This document shows, piece after piece, positions 20,901 through 21,440 of a DNA stretch of 21,440 nt. This DNA comes from an uncultured Christensenella sp. GTDB lineage: Bacteria > Bacillota > Clostridia > Christensenellales > UBA1242. The stretch is from contig CAJUBT010000023.1 in assembly GCA_910584815.1 (NCBI GenBank), forward strand, positions 1 to 21,440. The letters are read 5' to 3'. The notes under the pieces were generated by a model. It did not search any database, had not been told where the DNA came from, and worked only from the letters and a program-made list of their open reading frames with translations. A program made the translations under genes and the position numbers. The first letter of the stretch is position 1. Every line of letters begins with the position of its first letter.

Positions 20901-21440
20901 AATACTTTGCGAACTTTGACCAGATTGCTGCCAAGATACATATTCTGGAGTAACCAAATAATCAACTAAGTTTCTTCCCTCAACTAATTTCATAGTTACT
21001 TGTGCATATGGATTACTTTTTTGTTGAGCACGATATGAATAATTCCCCGCATTATTAGAAGTTGAATAAAGTCCGCCATTATTCAATTCCACGCTTCGTA
21101 TTCTACTTACTCCATACATATTATCTGGATAAGCGTAACTTGTTCCATTCGCAGGAGAAAACCCATTATTATAGTAATAGTTCGTACTGGCATAATCTAA
21201 CCACATTGTTAAAATAGCATTACCATTTTTATCGGTTGATAAATATGTGGCAGTCCAATCCAACCCTCCTAAAGTAACTTTAATATCGGTTGAAACTTTT
21301 TTACCTGGCATAGATACTGCATAGAAATCACTAGCATTTTTTTTCTGCTGTGCTAAAGTTAAAACATCTTCATAAGTTGCATTTACATTTCCAGTTAAAT
21401 AACTATAAAGTTTATTTAAATTTTCTTTATCTATTTCCTG
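2934..21440 (-). CDS. Giant modular beta-helix surface protein (5' end outside window)
   Basis: Probable cell-surface adhesin or surface-structure protein; ligand unknown. The frame is open from the window's right edge to TAA at 2934-2936, giving 6168 in-window residues. The methionine at 21311 is internal: the 43 codons before it continue the unit-to-unit linker pattern (KNASDF corresponds to NASDFR and NSSNFR later), so the start and signal peptide are missing. Order, numbered from the first in-window codon: DUF6273-like units at 1-315, 316-660 and 661-997; beta-helix blocks from 998; MBG/Ig-like pair near 1805-1980; further beta-helix blocks from 1982, 2514, 3396 and 4046; a second MBG/Ig-like pair near 5657-5825; a last beta-helix from 5826; membrane segment 6137-6159; Lys-rich tail. 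Pmp-like coil motifs (GGAIY, FxxNxA) recur throughout. It is Asn-, Ser- and Tyr-rich, with no catalytic motif recognised. Tryptophan is encoded by TGG and no in-frame stop is present, so it is intact as far as seen. The surface role is inferred from architecture. Confidence 0.9.
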   Translation of the reverse strand, partial: QEIDKENLNKLYSYLTGNVNATYEDVLTLAQQKKNASDFYAVSMPGKKVSTDIKVTLGGLDWTATYLSTDKNGNAILTMWLDYASTNYYYNNGFSPANGTSYAYPDNMYGVSRIRSVELNNGGLYSTSNNAGNYSYRAQQKSNPYAQVTMKLVEGRNLVDYLVTPEYVSWQQSGQSSQSILGYKTSNENWSKDESDTGFYSNSYYYNFAKRTDNDAWKKDTIWLPSLTEVGVNNSNNGIWKTTNKQRTSAANSWLRTAHISDMRNNYYLYVNGADSTYAQSYCNVSYGVRPALHFNLNVDSVENPEPVTSKDDSTYVKVNELWDEDNNKIDSNNFEELMQYIMGSETYTYNGILNNAKATKNSSNFRSNTINGKTSSQDIVVTLGGLEWTVTYLSTSTYGEPILTLWLNDSSLLNNGNYDTTKTFNENGLTSWNNGAIPHDSVLAGYPDNLYGSSYMNSVVLNNGGIYLTTTHSLANANYVKRADSIFAPFTMQDSNKRTIADFIVTPNLVSWQTTGQLAKTLFGTTYNFSNENLGSVGNTGFFTNIYPGGTYYNYQSKSYNNTWGTKNLWLPSLCETGFGSNSNNGIWALSDAQRTNVTDYWLRTSADMNGYESCYLTANGENYDAEPVNYENAVRPALHFNLNMAYASAVVTERDESGYVKVDELWDSETQKMSDVNLDTLIKYLTGNDKGGYSDLLKLAKETRNASDFRSTAISGKTSSQDIILTLGGLEWTSTYLSTDKNGNVVLTLWLASDYQSAWEGVHYKDGVLSELSNNTLQSKYSSWVGTTVTQYPNSMYGTSYLRSIVLNNGGTYASNATTANYVKKNGNSIFANFTMPVSGQYNDITDFLVTPLNITWQENQSFFNYYGQGNDYSNEAWMFNFPSTNFVANTSYGDKVGNDIWKNDYLWLPSYSEIATIGDKSFWGLSDNQLYTYNEEFYLRTYANTANYVYAYNGLLNQAVTHHLFTQGSVRPAMHLNLTAIIESLNDSSSSDGSIIYLDTENGNDLFNGTSYLKPVKTIEKAEELVSRNGVIEIMNKVTVLDDVTLGKNKFYTLKRWEGAEYVTGYWGTLLQVGDYKDSSNKNFANLTLNVVVNGNDTTNILNLNDIYKLGIVGIDVNYGNLIFDKNSGIEGFNNKLYTHIVYLRNEESKVTINECNFFAKNNFGTSIIYAENNASKIIINGGTFENNTQQYMGEDNFASLIYGGNITIKNAKFVNNFVLNDDIDANNSVIKLNENGVLNIEDCVFISNLGTLGGIVYAENNANILIKNSQFINNNVVSAGGVIYLSGNNVLDINNSIFTGNSAKAGGAIFGLNGNEIKIEDSIFSENSALDSYVIGETEYFGGGAILLKANGNVVKITFTDFNNNIANNGNGGAINIDGSNVKFGILNCNFYGNSAKNSGGSLYVNDEATNSSNKIEINKCNFEKSVASENGGAVYLTDNISADIYNCFFKNNSVTSSTQGLGGAVRGGVSYNNTFENNSSAFLGGALYRVDSFNSTFIDNSAVEGGAMYGGTVVNCTFVGNSAIKFGGAVYNPTSVSKSVFSSNTAGVLGVNSEASKGLGGAIYNTIGLDSLINCIFTNNSATGFGGAVYNSVEDEEKQTLSIIDSEFTFNYAESGSAIYNNGKLELLLKGEVTITNNVTSKFGAIYFAGSETNSGSAIIVGDKTKVNNIYIYNNFTANSVSELEKDKNGNLIGDVANNLYIDFEVGGDVNFTLASNLVGGSKVGVTINNFVNDLRVKEGTTNEYYLINYLTTTDILTLATKAAFVSDDLDNVEFYSETIYNGTNKTGLGIFIKIIDETSRTITYTASDYYGGYDGNEHSVEIKVFVPTNNYTIYYSTEENGEYSTTPITVRDAGESVTVWFYIEATGFTRTNKDKRNVAIDKMNIFYDNADIDINLWFNQNITTNGTNVNRFVTTGIIDEDGNAVACDFILYASANTIVDLSNTTKGYTLDIIPKNTEKYKSITGVSVYPSVTYDNLYYSNGFFYPTEEELKEAENSEYKASISTFDINTMLPFLVDMGVVFFANTYNVTATLNLNVESRVEFRRYNFLGSIFETSFSGKLNIITSLDGNLIFRGEENSANNSTAKASIVNNGSLEIIGSVIFTGFWNYNTTSQGGAINSSGTLYLENVNINNCVSVTSGGGIIAGNKTTIVNCRIENCRAQNGGGLYVLGKVELQNVDIVGNFGLNNSTADTKAVRGGGVYIAGTSSEVTIISSRINYNGFSYITSYAQGGGIYIESGNVVIEDSDISYNNSYYGGGLYISATSNVTGSNLRIESNTLQNGTTAQVNMGAGVFIDERATFTLISGLIRSNGTNRNSTTHNINGIGVFNNGNFNFATNGDTTSQITLNSDRVSTYYGGGIVNNGVINLYGGYISQNFTARGDSNCGNGIFGIGGTTLITGTTYFQGENSLLNVLDNWANFNDPENKKYQFVIDIQGNRKELLNPVIVEADSNFAPTWDEWLYISNKIEITPNLGASIKDGSTRTLSFDVEKNEYKIYYKTPMAAGTGVYYFNPSTGNDLNDGLSVNTALKTWNGILEKTLPGDTIYIGATWSITDYMDIDGEGRVLKKLKTWAGNMIQISGTYNPNVSIKNLILDGNKLKDGDIAEGSWSTYLSGGYQINIVASCTLNLKNVVFRNNSYATGVLRTAVSNGDLTINIVECEFLDNTSYSNGNWSSCISIDNANTNFEMNLFGCEFRRNQRIVTSYYYQTGTCLILRGSSSTSKITKVNFENCLMDNNEVYNSSNYTTYSKLVLFDLTSFGENEKAYFTFNNCEITNNKDRTVLNKGQNGNEGSGLYVYSPNAYVEFNLIDVNYSNNFSFRNAVRFYGSAGKNIGKFNVENCNFIGNEYFNTMIFVYNKVETVISNCVFDQQLESWLIYFDSPTGCDITITDCEIYNTNSAIYTHNGARNVFLRNIKYVNSSIGELSQTPTITGTLYLENIYAKGCQRIANAANIAGGVVARNIYIEDCYDGFYFNTGVKDIEMENITIKNVIRYGIYSNATWNAPRSIFAQNVKIQSVKNNNALYLRYSNFYGENVKIDDAYIAIDFMGGSLCNVDINSSYIGMYVYNDTNSENHIENVTINNSRLNGIEYLYYTESRRLNLFVNVKISNSYRYGFLDTTNRYSNNLVFENCIFETGQYGYYRWYSSYYNYNYIDQTTFINCIFRKNYYDGIFCGVNYSNSYNTATTYNFVNCLSEDNGRFGFYFNRANTYSSNYPVFNIDKNTVVRNNLIGLYIAGEGSQPWFVLKGGQFVNNATYGVFANGVLLTVFPSEPGSVVVKNNGIGEYGDKTYNDIYAPRYYLRGEFDIESLVCGTTTNGIYINASIADAKPVKVSVMGNQTTGTIVAQGNSYTPTAEDYNKLVSTNWSFTINASSQLVLGSVSSDVYTGTNIFYFDPQRTVLGSGATPTDPITNWDILVEKINEDSVVYVMSSFTVSKNIDGKNATFKFYINPTLTNPAYYFANGMFKVITGNVKISNIRIDGNSNVNGFLSPPIGGMWPSTITSLKLDVEGAIAYINGNSTLTVENMYINNLWCKNAFRLESGENRLIVKDSLFEHLYVETNGLIYSQGTYVEINNSEIRYIDTQFVAYCNNQSNIQLKIVNSNFYNLNQGFWFNGSKIAVDNVSFEFVETYTFYIDNATDATSYISNCSAEFVGWFLRVQASALPSFVNLTNIEVNYAYSYGFYLSNVANLKTITGDNIIVKNTKYAFDFWQHCKIELSNYQAIDCTYGMGYNNDAGNSYKQTPNVNIKLTGSKFIGNEYGFYYYYYTNTAYILNLEIIDSVFEDSTKCAIYSRYYTYSNYPERPHTITLRNVEIYNCRIGVNVDSCSLYMYDCKIKGTTVEQSIYYYTYFGTLLHMENCDISSTKATYAVHIAGGQYSTAWSKNVYIYNCNFSNNKYGSFKSDTGSVNIYVTNSVFDKTSGSPINGYQYSSICTDTTCLIYLSGKVIIDAAVYIAPNNYNLRINDNLEAGSNIRIFLNRGGASANYVAYATDVSWITSSIQYIHADGWDVYQDGNYVRLQASPYMPIKGDGFEEGATALYFDPVNGSDRYHGQSPNYPVKTWLRVEELNIHNLPIYLMSEWKFTESCKVDGHGWTLLRYFSRSENASYEGTLINISGENTIVTLSSLYINGNRTGLDIGVNNTGVIVNSTSSSIVAEANTTFIMQNCKVTNFFYTEGCSIMDISGSFFAENCEFSELALRTGNNSSNLNFNGMGKEISFYRCEFKLSTSSSNANTNVKVINIENSNNTINFDYCNFNNLSTFVGSEEDGIIYVSATDSALYITNCYMGLNNSNSGRPVRSAIKVVSQSCETYIINCKFVEVSNTSQFTNAKYNGGAIYVDSNSIIEIRGCEFEHCFAENGAGVYITSSSGCDNLEIILTDLVFKNCYVGNGFGSAICIETQENAGGKLDIDGISGYYNFGNSAVHINMNSAEIKISNLELDGSNFSNTSVATNSGGIYVVSKNDSSIVLDNVSLKNNAANSGAMSHIESDGENSSIRISSLQISGGTSSNILFNIKGGKVTLSNSNFIYNNAFSIIGFEDNKFVKVTALNFQNNVNGYAIYSTSSVAGTHNLSDIRIINNSSSGIYYGGHNQLDSVVTLDNIRVENNLNMQAGITIATSKGLITNSVVKNNKLKGSAIGGFNADLTINHTDILFNELVEEGREFDASVFISRGVDMFVEMPKDTQYSSGAVSIIGGKANLQNINVKGNISAGFGGGIVSVAPIKIVDSNISNNIANNFGGGLVVTMDAEITNTTIENNTATSNGGGIWFGALLKLTNVKLVGNKATNGSAIYSFGDKASMDIANTSIKQNTTLNDGGVYFVNDRGSVELRDVNFVGNTGYGKGAALYLNSLTFVESNIVFSGNNIYGTLINFENVANFEMSDFVVSGNYGYGENATLFSFTTAQGNSSRMLFRDGRIYGNKMEFNASVVIDDGLYIRMTNVEVTGNSNLYSGADLTTDNGKGGAIFVKNGTLVLEDGLAVDNWAEYGAWLFIGPKGKAVISSQEISNISTDADTTINGVIYVEKNGELELHNCKILGISLGSLKGAVNNNGHTIIVDSAIYDNNTANSIIYNGKTGVISLEGVDVYSNSSTNGGAIYNKGVINFVSGKIRDNSASLGGAVYNEGDFTLSGGEIENNTATNGGAIYNKGKIILSSGRIASNTASTSGAGVYNDKDASLIMQGGEITLNSKTETGTSILGSGIANYGSLYIYGGTLSSNGGEETGNGGGLYAGSDSYNYIENAKIENNSASAVSSGANIYLSANAYALIKNSVITSGRESSSNAVMDIFATNATLILNSVTLNSSANSGSLRADNSNVTITNSYITNLKPNVDGVSFYIQGGNLVLENTTISKTSNSTSGVIYLDNVITFNMTGSSLIENNTRAIYVDVSKVATQVNIKHSLFSANSVTGNGGALLIKGSASTKVNANILIENTTFTSNIASENGGAIYLGTALGVVVELYDSTLGGFVDTNNNGIYDDFDSMLGNFAKVGGAIYIESENPASLVLKGEVTITYNASSSAGGGIYYAFKGETDYDNSIYGLSLQSGAIITIKNNYTNSTQTSVSTRDENNLHLSKDSNKGILVAELSLESSIGLTIDNAEDALTVVTTYKTDIPVTTIDINVFSYDDSYNYSLKLDALKNAIVLVAAPDNNQELIVHISDKVYTMDGKPKTVTAEDFTVYNCRDYSIYFAESEDGEYSLTAPSYVEIKDYTIYYKIVDNSNLDKFVTGRINFRITGRILSIVEAPTAYINAGDRLSLARFENGIVKSGNLVVSGTWSFENGNTIPSDVNTRYVLKFTPSDSALYENTVSVLVAPTIAFSKVYFYNDRFYNDAEHTSFTGISTLSNMVSALKDGGEIFFMSSYTVGANGVLEETIITNKKIFLYRHSSLTNAPIIVIPNNSNIVRFTLGGGTGSIYITSNGSVSASATEPLFSNSGILSINNNVYISNITNTGGGPSVARNYEGATLNLNGCSIFNTYVNINTALLTGGSIYNEGNLIINGGDYRLNYSTYGNGGFIFNTGSVTINSGLFARNYTLNGSGGCIYTKGGSVVFNGGDFIGNSANYGGVICIDEQGDAIINGANFYSNVANVDGASIFTILGNVIQNGGDFKFNVNLALKNNTNTKTENNGSNLIKYVILVLSIVSVLLTFVYVSVKKNKNNFLN
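2937..3067 (-). other. C-terminal membrane anchor / sorting-signal-like tail
   Basis: After a polar linker (NNTNTKTENNGSN) come about 23 hydrophobic residues (LIKYVILVLSIVSVLLTFVY..., 3032-2964) and the tail KKNKNNFLN. This is the layout of a cell-wall sorting signal, but no LPXTG or close variant is present, so simple retention in the membrane with the bulk outside is the more direct reading. A non-canonical sortase cleaving near the NNGSN stretch cannot be excluded. Confidence 0.75.
3080..3965 (-). other. Beta-helix block 6, membrane-proximal
   Basis: Opener KVYFYNDRFYNDAEHTSFTG at 3965 with IFFMSSYTV and a FLYRHSS step. Short run of coils of the form GGxIxNxGxVxINxGxFxxN (for example GGFIFN, GGCIYT, GGVICI). 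It ends at LKNNTNTKTENNGSN just outside the membrane segment. Confidence 0.65.
3970..4472 (-). other. Second MBG-like / Ig-like domain pair
   Basis: The MBG-like domain lies at about 4472-4205: HISDKVYTMDGKPKTV, then YSIYFAESEDGEYSLTAPSY and YTIYYKI. The Ig-like domain lies at about 4215-3970: APTAYINAGDRLSLARFENG, VSGTWSF, then YVLKFTPSDSALYENTVSV. The Px..I..Gx.L....GxW.F....P......Y.V.FTPxD...Y pattern is common next to MBG repeats in Firmicutes surface proteins. Assignment is from remembered consensus; probably a stalk spacer. Confidence 0.6.
4480..9305 (-). other. Beta-helix block 5, the longest (~1600 residues)
   Basis: Opener ALYFDPVNGSDRYHGQSPNY at 9305 is the cleanest copy of that module and is followed by IYLMSEW and a TLLRYFSRS step. 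The first part resembles block 4; from about 8420 the coils switch to GGAIYV, GGGIV and GGAIYN types, ending in near-perfect 24-residue repeats (5919-6137). The last part, from about 4918, is a closer segment (LKGEVTIT..GGGIYY..NNLHLS..IGLTIDN) matching that of block 1, including 21 identical bases at 4886-4906 and 16520-16540. Confidence 0.7.
5919..6137 (-). repeat. 72-bp tandem repeats encoding 24-residue beta-helix coils
   Basis: Three consecutive units (6137-6066, 6065-5994, 5993-5919; 24, 24 and 25 residues) follow the pattern GA(I/V)YNxGxxxxxSGxIxxNxAxxG. Units 1 and 3 share 31 identical bases (5974-6004 and 6118-6148, exactly 144 bp apart); unit 2 is diverged. A weaker unit precedes them at about 6212-6138. 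The identity points to recent duplication or gene conversion within the gene. Confidence 0.75.
9315..11255 (-). other. Beta-helix block 4, Tyr/Asn-rich
   Basis: Opener NIFYFDPQRTVLGSGATPTD at 11255, followed by VVYVMSSFTV and a TFKFYINP step. The coils resemble block 3: YxxNCxF and IxLxNVEIYNCRIG-type repeats, heavy in Tyr (a run of five Tyr near 10120) and Cys, with no GGA motif. It ends in a segment with conserved Trp and Tyr (GWDVYQDGNYVRLQ) just before the next opener. Confidence 0.55.
11280..13901 (-). other. Beta-helix block 3, without the GGA coil motif
   Basis: Opener VYYFNPSTGNDLNDGLSV at 13901. The coils that follow keep the V/I-x-F-x-N-C-x-F and IxIxNxxI style but largely lack the GGAIY signature of blocks 1, 2 and 5. 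They are rich in Tyr and Asn (for example YYRWYSSYYNYNY). It looks like a beta-helix with aromatic and Asn stacking rather than Pmp-type coils. Fold is inferred. Confidence 0.55.
13950..15497 (-). other. Beta-helix block 2
   Basis: Opener is divergent (NLYYSNGFFYPTEEEL..VVFFANTYNV, then a basic-aromatic VEFRRYNF stretch) and leads directly into coils with GGAIN, GGGLY and GGGIYI motifs separated by about 25-30 residues. Ends near IKDGSTRTLSFDVEKNEYKI before the next opener. No closer or Ig-like module follows it. Confidence 0.65.
15500..16030 (-). other. First MBG-like / Ig-like domain pair
   Basis: The MBG-like domain covers about 16030-15765: ITYTASDYYGGYDGNEHSVE, then YTIYYSTEENGEYSTTPI and a DAG..V..YIEATGF ending. 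This is the YDGxxHS...YSxxxxxY..TP...DAG pattern of the MBG family of repeats in Gram-positive surface proteins. The following stretch to about 15500 is a divergent copy of the Ig-like domain better preserved at 4215-3970 (shared IIPKNTEKYKS versus FTPSDSALYEN). Such domains usually act as rigid stalk spacers. Family assignment is from remembered consensus. Confidence 0.6.
16031..18449 (-). other. Beta-helix block 1 with opener and closer segments
   Basis: Opens with IIYLDTENGNDLFNGTSY.., the YxDxxNGxDxxxGxS pattern that starts many pectate-lyase-like beta-helix regions. The middle is a dense run of Pmp-like coils (GGAIF, GGAVY, GGAMY alternating with FxxNSA), many with an NCxF step. The end, from about 16545, is a closer segment (KGEVTIT..GAIYF..NNLYIDF..VGVTINN) that recurs at the end of block 5. 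Right-handed beta-helix fold is inferred from the motif periodicity. Confidence 0.75.
18450..21440 (-). repeat. Three DUF6273-like units of ~340 residues in tandem
   Basis: Units run from the right edge to 20496, 20495-19461 (345 residues) and 19460-18450 (337 residues). The first lacks about 12 residues outside the window. Each begins with a YVKVxELWD linker, then a helical-looking stretch ending in NASDFR or similar. Next come LGGLEWTxTYLST, ILTLWL, YPxxxYGxSYxxSVxLNNGG, a DFxVTPxxxSWQ segment, LWLPSxxE, WLRT and finally VRPALHFNLN. The LWLPS..WLRT..VRPAL series matches my recollection of the uncharacterised DUF6273 family (WLRS/T plus VRPALWL ending). The family name is a recognition from memory; the threefold repetition is directly visible. 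Function unknown. Confidence 0.72.

Noticed and set aside
2934..21440. Alternative genetic code (TGA as Trp) in an AT-rich genome
   Set aside because: Trp is encoded by TGG throughout, no in-frame TGA is needed, and all three genes end in TAA.

Overview
The window is AT-rich and reads as a low-GC, Gram-positive-type genome, most likely an uncultured gut-type Clostridia/Bacilli relative. This is inferred from the base composition, TAA stops, GGAG-type ribosome binding sites, a Firmicutes-style ABC exporter and surface-protein modules typical of that group (DUF6273-like, MBG/Ig-like, parallel beta-helix). Taxonomy cannot be settled from this sequence. Everything identified is on the minus strand. 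No tRNA, rRNA, CRISPR array, transposase or phage gene was seen.

Right to left (5' to 3' of the genes), 21440-2934 is one uninterrupted reading frame of 6168 codons that is still open at the right edge, so the true start lies outside the window. It encodes a giant, modular, secreted surface protein. It has three ~340-residue DUF6273-like units, then six blocks of right-handed beta-helix coils, each begun by a related 'opener' segment. Two of the blocks end in a shared 'closer' segment followed by an MBG-like and an Ig-like domain. The protein ends in one hydrophobic segment and a Lys-rich tail. A hairpin terminator follows it (2855-2892).

The 407-bp gap 2527-2933 holds that terminator, an overlapping 16-bp inverted repeat and a strong-looking minus-strand promoter for the next operon. 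The promoter spacer contains a run of ten G (C on the + strand, 2626-2635). Because -35 TTGACA and -10 TATACT sit either side of this run, tract-length change would alter promoter spacing. That is the classic layout of a phase-variable promoter, and it is the most interesting candidate in the window.

The promoter leads into a two-gene ABC exporter operon: an ATPase (1789-2505) and an overlapping 12-helix permease (219-1805) that looks like a fusion of two homologous halves. A bidirectional hairpin terminator at 54-84 closes the region. The exporter and the giant protein appear to be separate transcription units, and nothing in the sequence shows that they work together.
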